A program made the translations under genes and the position numbers. The notes beneath the pieces are model-generated. The model ran no database searches. It saw nothing but the letters and a program-made list of their open reading frames with translations, and was not told the DNA's origin. Positions 27,876 to 37,732 of a stretch of DNA of 51,557 nucleotides are shown here, one piece after another. Numbering within the stretch: position 1 is the stretch's first letter; the number at the start of each line of letters is the position of its first letter. The stretch comes from Caldicoprobacter algeriensis. GTDB taxonomy: Bacteria; Bacillota; Clostridia; Caldicoprobacterales; Caldicoprobacteraceae. The stretch lies in the NCBI RefSeq assembly GCF_023838525.1, contig NZ_JAHUQD010000018.1:1-51557 (forward strand), in the 5' to 3' direction.

Positions 27876-28578
27876 ATACCAACCCTCCAGCAATAAATTC
27901 GCGTGCCAAAATCAAATCCTCCCGCGTCGTAATCTTTATATTGCAATAGCTGCCCATCACCATTTTAACCGGATGCCCCAACCGTTCCACCAGCATCGCA
28001 TCGTCGGTTCCACAAAATCCATCCTGCAGGGCCTTCTCATGGGCCTCCCATATGAGGTGATACTTAAAAGCCTGAGGCGTCTGCACAAGCCACAGCTCAC
28101 TCCGCTCAGGGGTACACACCACAAACTGTTGCCCATCCACCTTCTTTATCGTATCCTTGACTGGGACGCCCACCACAGCAGCCCCATATCTATCGGCTGC
28201 ACAAATGCTGTCCTGTATCATCTGACCGGTGATAAACGGCCTGACCCCGTCATGGATTACCACTATCTCAACATCCCCAAACCTCACAAGAGCTTTGAGG
28301 CCGTTATACACCGACTGCTGGCGTTCCTGCCCGCCTTCCACCACCAGTACGGGCTTTTTAAACTCATATTTTCGTACTATGCCATTTTTAACATGCTCAA
28401 CGTCGTGAGGCGCCACCACCAGTACCATGGCCTCGATAACTGGCTGCTCATCAAACGCCTGAAGTACGTGTACAACCACCGGCTTGTCACCCAGCATCAA
28501 ATACTGCTTGCTAACACCGGTGCCCATTCGCTTGCCCTGTCCAGCTGCTGCTATAATGGCATAATTTCTTCCTTTCAT
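27853..28578 (-). CDS. ispD: 2-C-methyl-D-erythritol 4-phosphate cytidylyltransferase
   Basis: Third enzyme of the MEP pathway: transfers CMP from CTP to methylerythritol phosphate. The nucleotide-binding loop [18 protein letters not shown] starts near residue 10, and [10 protein letters not shown] and the C-terminal [13 protein letters not shown] are family motifs. Length (241 aa) is normal. Spacing to the strong GGGGGAGG ribosome site is long (about 14 nt) because a tiny ORF, MNLKT, uses that site and ends overlapping the ispD ATG. Confidence 0.97.
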   Translation of the reverse strand: MKGRNYAIIAAAGQGKRMGTGVSKQYLMLGDKPVVVHVLQAFDEQPVIEAMVLVVAPHDVEHVKNGIVRKYEFKKPVLVVEGGQERQQSVYNGLKALVRFGDVEIVVIHDGVRPFITGQMIQDSICAADRYGAAVVGVPVKDTIKKVDGQQFVVCTPERSELWLVQTPQAFKYHLIWEAHEKALQDGFCGTDDAMLVERLGHPVKMVMGSYCNIKITTREDLILAREFIAGGLVYEDRNGL

Positions 28579-28592
28579 GTTTTTAGATTCAT
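28575..28592 (-). CDS. Five-codon leader ORF overlapping the ispD start
   Basis: ATG (28590-28592) close after GGGGGAGG, encoding MNLKT and ending in TGA that overlaps the ispD ATG (ACATGA). This could couple ispD translation to the leader by reinitiation. It may also be chance; I infer it only from spacing. Confidence 0.3.
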   Translation of the reverse strand: MNLKT

Positions 28593-28731
28593 TCCTCCCC
28601 CTGCTATATACAGCAGCCTGCTAAATTGTCATTTGGTTAATACAGCCTATTATTAACCTATCTATTAAAAGACAAAGTTTCATAGAAACACGGCAAAAAT
28701 TGGACAACTTCCTTTGTCTAATACAGTATAC

Positions 28732-28763
28732 AAAAAAAAGCAACGGAATACAACCCGTTGCTT
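28732..28763 (-). terminator. Rho-independent terminator after the PIN-TRAM gene
   Basis: Nine-bp arms AAGCAACGG (28738-28746) and CCGTTGCTT (28755-28763) with an 8-nt loop; on the minus strand the stem runs into an 8-T tail. It ends the PIN-TRAM transcript about 150 bp before ispD, so ispD-ispF should have their own promoter. Confidence 0.92.
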
Positions 28764-28798
28764 GAGAATTAAACCTTATTCTCCCTTTGACCATCCTA

Positions 28799-29896
28799 TT
28801 AGCTTACCTTATCCACCGGTTTAGGCTTGGCAAATATCATCCTGCCTGCTGCCGTCTGAAGCACGCTGGTCACCAGCACTCCTATGGTCTCGCCTACGTG
28901 CTTCTTGCCTCCATCCACCACGATCATTGTACCGTCGTCCAGATAGGCAACACCCTGACCCACTTCCTTGCCGTCCTTGACAACCTGTACCACCATCTCT
29001 TCGCCGGGCAGAACTATGGGCTTCATGGCGTTTGCCAGCTCGTTAATGTTAAGCACAGCCACGCCTTGAAACTCGGCTACCTTGTTCAAGTTGTAGTCGT
29101 TGGTGATGATTTTGCCGTTCAAAATCCGGGCCAGCTTAAGCAGCCTGGTATCCACTTCAGCCACGTCATCAAAGTCCTTTTCATAAATCTCCACCGGAAT
29201 GTCCAGCTCTTTCTGAATGCGGTTAAGTATGTCAAGGCCGCGCCGTCCGCGGTTACGCTTTAAGACATCCGAAGAATCGGCTATATGCCTCAGCTCCTCC
29301 AGCACAAAGCTGGGGATAACCAGCGGGCCTTCTATAAACCCGGTTTTGCATATATCGAATATCCTGCCGTCGATTATGACGCTGGTATCCAAAATTTTGG
29401 GTTGACTGCGATAGCCGTCAAGCATGTCCTTATCCTTTGACACCTTTTTCTGGGGACCCAGCCAATTAAACTCATCCCTTCTCTTTATAGCGACGCTTAT
29501 CCCTAGATACCCCAGCAATATGTAAATAACCACCGTAAGGGGTATTGAAACCCCCGGCAGAGCAATTTGATTTATGGGGAAACTGATGAGGTAGGCGATC
29601 AACAGCCCCACAATCAGCCCGGCAGCACCCAATATCACATCGGTTAAAGGCATCTCCTGCAGCTTTTTCTCTATCGCTTTTGTAAATCTCACCGTTAAAG
29701 ATATAAGCTTGTTGGACGAAACAAAGAGAATAATTGCAAACACAAAACAGCACAGCAAATACACAACAATATCCTGATATATGGGCAAAAACGTTATTCT
29801 TTGGCTGTTGAGCAAATTCGTCATCCACCAGGCCACCCCTGTACCTATGACGGCCCCGCATGCCGTCAACGCTCCTCTAACAACCTTTACCAGCAC
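28799..29896 (-). CDS. PIN-TRAM membrane protein (YacL family)
   Basis: Membrane-anchored predicted RNase. Four hydrophobic segments fill about residues 5-130. A PIN-domain nuclease follows (about 155-275) with metal-binding acidic residues in LDTSVIIDGRIFDI, then a C-terminal TRAM domain (about 290-345). Length (365 aa) matches B. subtilis YacL, which sits in the same neighbourhood. The longest frame begins at 29953, but GAGGAGG places the start at the GTG at 29894-29896. It lies between carD and ispD and ends in a strong terminator. Substrate unknown. Confidence 0.92.
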   Translation of the reverse strand: MLVKVVRGALTACGAVIGTGVAWWMTNLLNSQRITFLPIYQDIVVYLLCCFVFAIILFVSSNKLISLTVRFTKAIEKKLQEMPLTDVILGAAGLIVGLLIAYLISFPINQIALPGVSIPLTVVIYILLGYLGISVAIKRRDEFNWLGPQKKVSKDKDMLDGYRSQPKILDTSVIIDGRIFDICKTGFIEGPLVIPSFVLEELRHIADSSDVLKRNRGRRGLDILNRIQKELDIPVEIYEKDFDDVAEVDTRLLKLARILNGKIITNDYNLNKVAEFQGVAVLNINELANAMKPIVLPGEEMVVQVVKDGKEVGQGVAYLDDGTMIVVDGGKKHVGETIGVLVTSVLQTAAGRMIFAKPKPVDKVS

Positions 29897-30054
29897 ATCT
29901 CCACCTCCTCTTCGGTCATGCCATCCCCCAGAGACTTCACCTCTCCCCTGCACAGCAGGCCTTAGAAACCAGATATACTCTTATCATTATTATTGACATT
30001 CTGCCAAATTTTATAAGACCAAAATACAGCTTATTATATTCTTGCCCAAGATGC

Positions 30055-30549
30055 TCACTCGGTCGCTTTTTCTAAAATGATGCTGTCCACCAGTGCAGCA
30101 ACCTCATCTTCGCTCACATTTGTAGATAGCATCAGTTCGCTGATCAGGAACTGCCTGGCACTGCTGAGCATCTTCCGTTCAGCAGCAGACAACCCTTTTT
30201 CTCTATCCCTTAGGGTAAGGTTTCTCACAACATCGGCAATCTCGTAGATATCCCCACTTTTTATCTTATCCATGTTTAACCTGTAACGCTTGTTCCAGTT
30301 GGCAGGCATGCTGGTCTGGTCACCATTTAAAACATCCATCACTTTATCGACTTCATCTCTGGATATAACCTGCCTTAAACCCATTTGTTCAACATTTTTG
30401 GTGGGGATCATCACCTTTATCTTCATTACGGGGAAATACAGCACATAGTACTCCTGCTTTTCTCCCAGTATCTCCCTCTCTTCTATGCTCTCCACAATAC
30501 CGGCACCGTGCATCGGATAAACCACCTTATCCCCCACCTGAAAAACCAT
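30055..30549 (-). CDS. carD: CarD-family transcription regulator (CdnL)
   Basis: RNA polymerase-binding regulator that stabilises open promoter complexes. The N-terminal Tudor-like RNAP-interaction domain (about 1-60: VGDKVVYPMHGAGIVESIEER, then YYVLYFPVMKIKVMIP) is followed by an all-helical DNA-binding domain (about 75-160) with NWNKRYRLNMDKIKSGDIYEIA. Length (164 aa) is normal. AAAGGGAGG precedes the ATG. Two tandem promoters lie upstream, fitting a highly expressed global regulator. Confidence 0.95.
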   Translation of the reverse strand: MVFQVGDKVVYPMHGAGIVESIEEREILGEKQEYYVLYFPVMKIKVMIPTKNVEQMGLRQVISRDEVDKVMDVLNGDQTSMPANWNKRYRLNMDKIKSGDIYEIADVVRNLTLRDREKGLSAAERKMLSSARQFLISELMLSTNVSEDEVAALVDSIILEKATE

Positions 30550-30583
30550 AAAAAAGCCTCCCTTTTAATGCAATATTTTCTTT

Positions 30584-30612
30584 ATTATACCACAAGTTTC
30601 TGATATCGTCAA
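30584..30612 (-). promoter_or_regulatory. Proximal carD promoter
   Basis: TTGACG (30607-30612) and TATAAT (30584-30589) on the minus strand, 17-bp spacer, preceded by a TGTGG extension of the -10. Start is about 30 nt upstream of the carD ATG. Confidence 0.8.
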
Positions 30613-30622
30613 TAAAAGTGAT

Positions 30623-30652
30623 ATTTTAACACACAGGGAATAGACTTGTCAA
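30623..30652 (-). promoter_or_regulatory. Distal carD promoter
   Basis: TTGACA (30647-30652) and TAAAAT (30623-30628) on the minus strand with an 18-bp spacer, just upstream of the proximal promoter. Confidence 0.55.
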
Positions 30653-30870
30653 TATCAACAAAAAATAAAAAATTTCTGTAAATAATTTACAAAAAGATTT
30701 AACAGCCAGTATGTTCACCAGACTAATATAACGAAATAATGGAATGAAGAATAATAGATGAAAGCAGGAGATGGTTTTGTCAATGAAACAGACAATGGCA
30801 GCTAATGGGGAGCCATACCCATCACCTTACAGCTTCAATTACACCTTAAAGCGGATGAATGTATTTTTAT

Positions 30871-32235
30871 TCAAATGCCCAAAATTACTTCGAGGGCTTC
30901 AGAGATGGTCTCGACGCCGATTACATCCACGCCCTTTGGGATGGCAAGGCCTTTCAAATTATCACGTGGTATCACACACTGCTTGAAGCCCAGCCTCAAG
31001 CTCTCATTGATCCTCTTGTCGATATGGCTTATCCCTCTGACCTCGCCCGTCAGACCCACTTCACCCATCACCACCATCTCGGGGCTTACCGGAATATTTC
31101 TGAAGCTGGAAGCAATGGCGGTAACGACAGCCAGGTCAGCAGCCGGCTCATCTATTTTGAGCCCTCCTACCACGTTGATATAGGCATCCTGGTTATACAG
31201 CTGCATTCCAACCCTTTTCTCAAGGACCGCCATGAGCAGAATGACGCGGTTGTAGTCAATCCCGGTGGACATGCGGCGCGCCATGCCAAACACCGTGGTG
31301 CTCACCAAAGCCTGCACCTCCACCAGCACCGGCCTGGTTCCCTCCATGCTGCACAGCACCACCGACCCAGGCACCCCGTGCGTTCGCTCGGAAAGCAAAA
31401 TCTCAGAGGGGTTCAGTATCTGGACAAGCCCCCTGTCCCTCATCTCAAAAACGCCAATCTCATTGGTAGAGCCAAACCTGTTTTTCACTCCGCGCAGTAT
31501 CCTATAGCTGTGGTGCCTATCCCCTTCAAAATACAAAACTGTGTCCACCATGTGCTCCAGAACCCTTGGTCCTGCAATCGCCCCTTCCTTTGTCACGTGC
31601 CCCACTATAAATACTGTGACCCCCTGGTTCTTAGCCAGCTTCATGAGCACTCCCGTGGCCTCGCGAACCTGCGTTACGCTACCCGGCGCAGATGACAGCT
31701 GCGGCAAAAATACCGTTTGAATAGAGTCTATAACTAAAAATTCTGGGTTCAGGGTCTGGACGTGGGAGAGTATCACGTCCATGTTGGTCTCGGAGACTAG
31801 ATACAGATCCCTGGCCGATATATTAAGGCGATTTGCCCTCATCTTTACCTGCTTAACGGATTCCTCACCCGAAACATAAAGCACTCTTCCATGCCTGTTG
31901 GCCAGCGAGCTGCACACCTGAAGGAGCAAGGTCGATTTGCCGATACCCGGGTCACCGCCTATCAATATGAGGGACCCTTTTACGATCCCTCCGCCCAGCA
32001 CATGGTCCAGCTCTTCAAGATCGGTGGTATATCTTTCCTCGTCCTGCAGAGTTATTTGCTCCAGCGCTTCAGGCCGTGAGTATGCCATCATGTGTATCTC
32101 ATCAGTATCACGGCCTCTGAGCTGTATCTCCTCCACAAACGTATTCCACTGCTCGCAAGAAGGACACCTGCCCATCCACTTGGGGGACTCATACCCGCAT
32201 TCCTGACATACAAACACCTTTCTCGGTTTAGCCAT
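30871..32235 (-). CDS. radA: DNA repair protein RadA
   Basis: RecA-like branch-migration helicase used in recombinational repair. A zinc finger CQECGYESPKWMGRCPSCEQW opens the protein, then the ATPase core with Walker A GGDPGIGKST near residue 90, the RadA-specific KNRFG motif near residue 250 and a Lon-like C-terminal domain (about 280-454). Length (454 aa) is normal. GGAGG before the ATG at 32233-32235 decides the start over an upstream ATG at 32250. It lies 17 nt after the beta-propeller-like gene, so the two are probably co-transcribed. Confidence 0.97.
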   Translation of the reverse strand: MAKPRKVFVCQECGYESPKWMGRCPSCEQWNTFVEEIQLRGRDTDEIHMMAYSRPEALEQITLQDEERYTTDLEELDHVLGGGIVKGSLILIGGDPGIGKSTLLLQVCSSLANRHGRVLYVSGEESVKQVKMRANRLNISARDLYLVSETNMDVILSHVQTLNPEFLVIDSIQTVFLPQLSSAPGSVTQVREATGVLMKLAKNQGVTVFIVGHVTKEGAIAGPRVLEHMVDTVLYFEGDRHHSYRILRGVKNRFGSTNEIGVFEMRDRGLVQILNPSEILLSERTHGVPGSVVLCSMEGTRPVLVEVQALVSTTVFGMARRMSTGIDYNRVILLMAVLEKRVGMQLYNQDAYINVVGGLKIDEPAADLAVVTAIASSFRNIPVSPEMVVMGEVGLTGEVRGISHIDKRINESLRLGFKQCVIPRDNLKGLAIPKGVDVIGVETISEALEVILGI

Positions 32236-32252
32236 AACTCCTCCACGCATTT

Positions 32253-33671
32253 TTATATATCCGGTTGTTCAACGATGCTGACCTTCACTTTATCTTTCCT
32301 TTGTGATGGATCACTTATATCATACCAGATTACCACGTTGCCCGACACACATGCTTTGGACAGCATCCCCTTTTCACCGGGTTTGGTAAGCCGTGCATAA
32401 CGATCTATCGCCCAGAAATACAGCATTATAGAATCATCCTGGGTATAGACGATGAATTTGTCTCCCACTCCAAATAGCCTTCCCACACCCTGTGCAACCA
32501 CTTTTATGGTCTTGCCATCGTCCCTGGTCATCAGCAACCTGGCCCTGGAAGGGTCAAGGTTGTCCAGCCAGGCTATTACCTCTCCGTTGGTCTGGGGATA
32601 GATGGCAAACCCCTGTGGGTCTATTATTTGCGGCTCCACCCCTTGAGCCTCTACCTGCTCAGCTGTCACACCATCCTCGCCTTCGCCTTGCACAGACATA
32701 CCCTCGCTTTCAACAGCCGCGGTTTTGGCTTGAGCAGCTGCGTTTTCTTCCTGCAAAGGCATATCATTTGTAGACATATCGGCAGGCTCACCTGCAGGCT
32801 CACTTCCAGCCGATTCTATCACCGCATCCTGTCCTGTAGCTGCCCCTGCCGTCAATGCCTTTTTAAGGTCGAGCTTTTTGATAATGCTCCTGCTGGCATC
32901 CTCCGGCGATGGATATACCCATACCAGGACATCATCGTACAATGCAGGTGGACATGTCCCGTATGTGGGATTGTTAAAGCTATCCAGGACCACCGGCTCC
33001 CCTGACTTAAAATTATACAGATACAGTCTGTCATTCTCTTCGTCCTTTTGCTCTACCCATACCAGGTTATCGCCATACAGCACCAGCTGAGGCTTGTTCA
33101 AATCACAGCGTTTAACCTGGGATACTTCACCCGTCTTCCTGTTCAACGCGTATATATAGTTAGTACCGCTTTGATTGGTATCCAGCCACACAATCCAATA
33201 TGCGTTGAACCTGCCTTCATAGATCTCGCCAAACTTAACCTTGGTCTCGGCAACCTGAGTTTCCTGCCTGGTATCCAGGTTGTACAGAAAAAGCCTGGTA
33301 AGCACAGGGCCATCGATGCTGGAAGCGCTGCCCGCCGAATAGAGGAGTTCCCTGCCATACGGGGTAGGCTCATTTATCTGCAACATCTCGGTCTCCAAAT
33401 CCACTGCACTGCCTGACAGGTCTATTATAGGAAGCTGCTTCGGTTCTTGTTTATCTTTCTGATTAGTTATCGGCTCTGCAGGAAGATTGGACACCACCTC
33501 ATCCGATGGACTCTCAATCCCCCTCCTCACAACATTATTCTTGGAAACAACCTTAGGCAGCAACAGCCCTAGTGTAATAAGCACCACACATAAGCAGACG
33601 ATAACCACCAGTTTATATAAAATTCTGTGCCTTAGATTCTTAGCCAATTCCACAATATTTTTAAAATACAT
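32253..33671 (-). CDS. Membrane-anchored beta-propeller-like protein, unknown function
   Basis: 472-aa protein with a short cytoplasmic N-terminus, one membrane segment (about 17-38, LVVIVCLCVVLITLGLLLP) and a long exterior part. From about residue 110 there are repeated beta-rich blocks with YGDNLVWV, YDDVLVWV, NGEVIAWL and SGNVVIWY, resembling TolB/WD-like propeller blades. An acidic low-complexity insert rich in Ala, Glu and Gly (about 272-345) interrupts the blades. I know no specific function. The ATG at 33669-33671 follows GGAGAG. It lies between an MFS gene and radA on the same strand. Confidence 0.72.
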   Translation of the reverse strand: MYFKNIVELAKNLRHRILYKLVVIVCLCVVLITLGLLLPKVVSKNNVVRRGIESPSDEVVSNLPAEPITNQKDKQEPKQLPIIDLSGSAVDLETEMLQINEPTPYGRELLYSAGSASSIDGPVLTRLFLYNLDTRQETQVAETKVKFGEIYEGRFNAYWIVWLDTNQSGTNYIYALNRKTGEVSQVKRCDLNKPQLVLYGDNLVWVEQKDEENDRLYLYNFKSGEPVVLDSFNNPTYGTCPPALYDDVLVWVYPSPEDASRSIIKKLDLKKALTAGAATGQDAVIESAGSEPAGEPADMSTNDMPLQEENAAAQAKTAAVESEGMSVQGEGEDGVTAEQVEAQGVEPQIIDPQGFAIYPQTNGEVIAWLDNLDPSRARLLMTRDDGKTIKVVAQGVGRLFGVGDKFIVYTQDDSIMLYFWAIDRYARLTKPGEKGMLSKACVSGNVVIWYDISDPSQRKDKVKVSIVEQPDI

Positions 33672-33726
33672 AATACACTCTCCTTCATGAACCTTTGAGT
33701 ACAAATATAAAAACAACTACCATATT

Positions 33727-34926
33727 CTAAATATCTATAGAGTGACGTCTTAATATTCTATTTATATTCAATGAGAAGAAGAACAAAACTGATATCGCAA
33801 TGCTGACAAATACACCTATCCAATATATACTCCTTAACCCATAACTATCAATCATCCAACCCCCAACATAACTTCCTATTATCCCACTTATACCAAAAAA
33901 CATGGAAGTAGCAAAGGTTTGAGCGGTAGCTTTTAACTCGGGCGGTGCCAATTCATCAATGTAATACACAGCGCCATTAATAAACAACGCAAATGACGGA
34001 CCTTGCAGGAGTTGTATAGCAAGCACATGAAAGGGAGTAGTTGATACAAGGTATAATGCTTGACGGAGAATAAAAAATATAGTAGAAAACAGTATTAAGT
34101 TTAACGGTTTAAATTTCCTAATGAGGATTTTAGAATACAAAAAAATAGGGATTTCACTTATAGCCATTATGGTAAAAACCATTCCAAGCTCTCCATCAGA
34201 CCCTCCTACCAGCTCCATGAGATTTGGAAGAAAAATAAATGCACTTCTATGAGGAATAATTATGACCATGGCAAAAATCAAAAAAGACATATATGCATAA
34301 TTTTTAAGCAACCCGTTAAAATTTAAATTATTTACACCATCAGATGATACAGGTCTATCAGTTTTAATCCCTATACACACAATAACAGTCAAACAGCCCA
34401 TTAACAACAAGATCGGGAATAGCACATCAGTTGAAAAACTATCTATTAACCTTCCGTATATGTATACCATAACAGCAAAACCAATTGAGCCCCACAGCCT
34501 GATACTGCCATAATAAAGATTCTTTTCTGTTTTGATACCCTGTATAACCCAGCTGTCCAGCAAAGGTACGAGGGGCGATTCAAAAGCTGTAACCAATGCT
34601 AAAACTATACCTACAAATACAGCTGATGAAATAAATGGGACAGGTTGTAGTAATATTATCGCCGCAGTCAAACAAATGATAAAGACCTTTTTTACAGACT
34701 GCATCCAATCACTTACTATACCCCAAAACGGTTGGGCAAAAACAACAATCAGAGAATTTATAGCTACAATCGTTCCGATAATTGTATTGCTAAAGCCCTT
34801 ATTTCTCAAAAAAACCACTACAAAGGGATAATATGCAGCAAAAGTTGCCCAGAATATAAATTCCAAAACAGAATATTGTAGTTGCTTTGGATGTATACTG
34901 CGAATTTTTATTAATAAATTCTTCAT
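33727..34926 (-). CDS. MFS transporter, LacY / nucleoside-symporter-like
   Basis: About 400 aa with roughly 12 membrane segments and the short motif GIVSDWMQSVKK after TM2. Features such as LEFIFWATFAAYYPFVVVFL in TM1 and LLQGPSFALFINGAVYYIDELAP in the second half resemble the MFS_1-like group (LacY / NupG / PPP relatives). The substrate cannot be told. The start is the ATG at 34924-34926 after GGGGG. It is A/T-richer than its neighbours clpC and radA, which with its unusual position suggests later insertion into the conserved cluster. Confidence 0.82.
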   Translation of the reverse strand: MKNLLIKIRSIHPKQLQYSVLEFIFWATFAAYYPFVVVFLRNKGFSNTIIGTIVAINSLIVVFAQPFWGIVSDWMQSVKKVFIICLTAAIILLQPVPFISSAVFVGIVLALVTAFESPLVPLLDSWVIQGIKTEKNLYYGSIRLWGSIGFAVMVYIYGRLIDSFSTDVLFPILLLMGCLTVIVCIGIKTDRPVSSDGVNNLNFNGLLKNYAYMSFLIFAMVIIIPHRSAFIFLPNLMELVGGSDGELGMVFTIMAISEIPIFLYSKILIRKFKPLNLILFSTIFFILRQALYLVSTTPFHVLAIQLLQGPSFALFINGAVYYIDELAPPELKATAQTFATSMFFGISGIIGSYVGGWMIDSYGLRSIYWIGVFVSIAISVLFFFSLNINRILRRHSIDI

Positions 34927-35041
34927 AAAAACCCCCATCTTTTAAAACAGGTTCGGATTTGCCTAATTAATAAATAAAGCATCATAAATCCAGAATCATT
35001 ATACCACCAACTTATAAAAAATCCAATATTAAGTCAAAATG

Positions 35042-35071
35042 AAGCCTGGTGAAACAAAAATGGCCAGGCTT
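35042..35071 (-). terminator. Terminator after clpC
   Basis: Eight-bp arms AAGCCTGG (35042-35049) and CCAGGCTT (35064-35071). On the minus strand the stem is followed by CATTTTGACTT, a weak T tail. It separates the ctsR operon from the MFS gene. Confidence 0.7.
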
Positions 35072-35091
35072 GCTGCCTGACCCTTTTGGTT

Positions 35092-37533
35092 TTACACCGG
35101 CAACTGCTTTTTAAACACCAGCTTGCCATCCTCAACGTCCAGGAGCACTTTATCTCCCATTTTGACGCGCCCAGCAAGAATCTCCTCGGACAGACTATCC
35201 TCCAGGGTCTTTTGTATAACCCTGCGCAAAGGCCTGGCGCCGTATACCGGATCAAACCCTTGTTTGATCATGTATTCTTTGGCTGCCTCACTGACCTCCA
35301 GGAATATGTTCTTCTCCGCCAGGCGCTTGGCAACATTCTGTATCATCAAAGACGCAATCTGCCTCAAGTGTACATCCTCCAACGGATGGAACACTATGAT
35401 CTCGTCCAGGCGGTTGAGAAACTCCGGCCTGAAGGTCTTGCGCAGCTCCTCCATTATGTTATCCTTCATCTTTTCGTATTCGGTGGCAGCCATATCGCCT
35501 GCTGTGGCAAAACCAAGGGTTTTCTGTTTCCTTATGGTATGCGCTCCAACGTTAGAGGTCATGACTATGACGGTATTTTTGAAGTCCACCGTCCTGCCTT
35601 TGCCGTCTGTAAGCCGGCCGTCTTCCAATATTTGAAGCAATATATTGAACACATCAGGGTGCGCTTTCTCGATCTCATCAAGCAGCACCACCGAATACGG
35701 CCTTCGCCTGACCCTTTCGGTGAGCTGACCGCCCTCTTCATATCCCACATAGCCAGGAGGTGCACCGATCAACCTGGACACAGTATGCCTCTCCGAATAC
35801 TCAGACATGTCTATACGTATCATTGCGTTTTCATCGCCAAAGAGGGCTTCTGCCAGGGCCTTGCACAACTCGGTCTTCCCTACACCCGTCGGCCCCAGGA
35901 ACATGAACGAGCCGATGGGGCGTTTGGGGTCTTTAAGCCCTGCCCGTGCCCTTCTTATGGAGTTTGCCACCGCACTCACTGCCTCATCCTGGCCAATGAC
36001 GCGCTTGTGGAGTATCTCCTCCATTTTAAGCAGCCGTTCGGCTTCGGCCTGTTCGAGCCTTTGAACGGGTATCCCCGTCCAGCTCGACACTATTTGTGCG
36101 ATGTGCTCCTCCGTCACTACCTCGGTATTGGTGGTGTTTTGCGTGGCCCACTTCTCCTTCTCCTTCTCGATCTGTTCGCGGATCCTTTGTTCCTCGTCTC
36201 GAATCTGTGCGGCTTTTTCAAAGTTCTGGTTCATGACGGCCTCTTCTTTTTCCTTTCTCAGGTTCTCCAGCTTTTCCTCCAGCTCCTTTATCCTGGAAGG
36301 CGGTGTAAAGGCCTGCAGCCGTACCCGGGATGCCGCTTCATCGATCAGGTCAATGGCTTTGTCGGGGAGATACCTATCGGTTATATACCGTGCCGACAGC
36401 TCAACAGCCGCCTTTATGGCCTCATCAGTGATCCTCACCTTATGGTGCGCCTCGTACTTGTCCCTCAACCCCATCAGTATTTGAATGGCCTCCTCTTTGG
36501 AGGGTTCCTCCACCATCACCGGCTGGAATCTTCGCTCCAGAGCCGGGTCTTTTTCCACATGCTTCCTGTACTCGTCCAGCGTGGTGGCCCCAATCACCTG
36601 TATCTCGCCGCGGGCCAAAGCCGGCTTCAATATGTTGGAAGCATCAATGGCTCCCTCCGCAGCACCGGCACCAATAATGGTGTGCATCTCGTCTATAAAG
36701 AGGATCACATTGTTGGCCTTCCTTATCTCTTCCATCACGGTCTTGAGGCGCTCTTCAAATTCTCCACGGTATTTGGTACCCGCCACCATAGCCGACAGAT
36801 CCAGGGTAACCACCCTCTTATCGCGCAAAAGCTCGGGGATATTGCCGTCGACAATCCTTTGAGCCAGCCCTTCAACGATGGCTGTCTTACCCACTCCCGG
36901 CTCGCCTATCAAAACAGGGTTGTTCTTGGTTCTCCTGGTCAAAATCTGGAGAACCCGTTCTATTTCCTTCTCCCTTCCTACCACTGGATCAAGGTTGCCT
37001 TCACGGGCCATTTCAGTAAGGTCCCTTCCAAACTGATCCAGCGTAGGAGTATTGCTCTTCCGCCTCTTAGCGGTTCTACCGGGTTCACCGCCTTCCTCCT
37101 TCAGAACTTTCAGCAGCTGGTCCCTGACTGCCTGGAAATCCACCCCCAGGTCTTTGAGAATTCGTGCCGCCACTCCTTCCCCTTCTCTGAGGAGTGCCAG
37201 CAACAGGTGTTCTGTCCCTACGTAGTTGTGTCCCAGATTGCGTGCCTCATAAAAGCTGAGTTCCATAACCCGCTTAGTACGCGGGGTATATCCAAAACCC
37301 TCGTTGAAATTGAAGGTACCTCTGCCAATCAATGTCTCTATTTGCCTTCTGACCTTGTCTGCATCGGCGCCCAGCTGTCTGAGAACCTGCGAAGCAACCC
37401 CTTCCTCTTCTCGAATCAGCCCCAGCAACAGGTGCTCAGTACCTACATAGTTGTGCCCCAGAGCCCGTGCCTCTTCCTGAGCATACATCAAAGCCCTTTG
37501 AGCCCGCTCGGTAAATCTTCCAAAAAACGCCAT
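35092..37533 (-). CDS. clpC: ATP-dependent Clp protease ATPase subunit ClpC
   Basis: Hsp100 unfoldase that feeds substrates to ClpP and works with McsA/McsB. Two Clp-N repeats (about 1-145), AAA module 1 with Walker A GEPGVGKT (210-217), a middle domain with a UVR-like stretch [20 protein letters not shown] (about 430-455), and AAA module 2 with GPTGVGKTE (about 547-555). Length (813 aa) is typical of ClpC. AAGGGAGGG precedes the ATG. It is the last gene of ctsR-mcsA-mcsB-clpC, about 200 nt after mcsB, and is followed by a terminator. Confidence 0.98.
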   Translation of the reverse strand: MAFFGRFTERAQRALMYAQEEARALGHNYVGTEHLLLGLIREEEGVASQVLRQLGADADKVRRQIETLIGRGTFNFNEGFGYTPRTKRVMELSFYEARNLGHNYVGTEHLLLALLREGEGVAARILKDLGVDFQAVRDQLLKVLKEEGGEPGRTAKRRKSNTPTLDQFGRDLTEMAREGNLDPVVGREKEIERVLQILTRRTKNNPVLIGEPGVGKTAIVEGLAQRIVDGNIPELLRDKRVVTLDLSAMVAGTKYRGEFEERLKTVMEEIRKANNVILFIDEMHTIIGAGAAEGAIDASNILKPALARGEIQVIGATTLDEYRKHVEKDPALERRFQPVMVEEPSKEEAIQILMGLRDKYEAHHKVRITDEAIKAAVELSARYITDRYLPDKAIDLIDEAASRVRLQAFTPPSRIKELEEKLENLRKEKEEAVMNQNFEKAAQIRDEEQRIREQIEKEKEKWATQNTTNTEVVTEEHIAQIVSSWTGIPVQRLEQAEAERLLKMEEILHKRVIGQDEAVSAVANSIRRARAGLKDPKRPIGSFMFLGPTGVGKTELCKALAEALFGDENAMIRIDMSEYSERHTVSRLIGAPPGYVGYEEGGQLTERVRRRPYSVVLLDEIEKAHPDVFNILLQILEDGRLTDGKGRTVDFKNTVIVMTSNVGAHTIRKQKTLGFATAGDMAATEYEKMKDNIMEELRKTFRPEFLNRLDEIIVFHPLEDVHLRQIASLMIQNVAKRLAEKNIFLEVSEAAKEYMIKQGFDPVYGARPLRRVIQKTLEDSLSEEILAGRVKMGDKVLLDVEDGKLVFKKQLPV

Positions 37534-37732
37534 TTTTCACCCTCCCTTTCTTTTGCTTTTTTATTTTTTTATTATTTTCCATTATCCAACTCTTCTCTGA
37601 AAAAACCAGTATCCAATTTTTGTAATACATTTTTATTCTTTAGTATAAAACAAAATCTGATTTTTAGTCCCTCGTTTTAAAACTTCCCTCGTTCCTATTT
37701 ATACCCTTGGTGCCATAGATAAAAACGCCACG

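Noticed and set aside
35086-37680. 864-codon plus-strand open frame antisense to clpC
   Set aside because: It mirrors clpC codon by codon; long antisense frames are common opposite G+C-biased genes. The translation resembles no protein family and it lacks a ribosome site.
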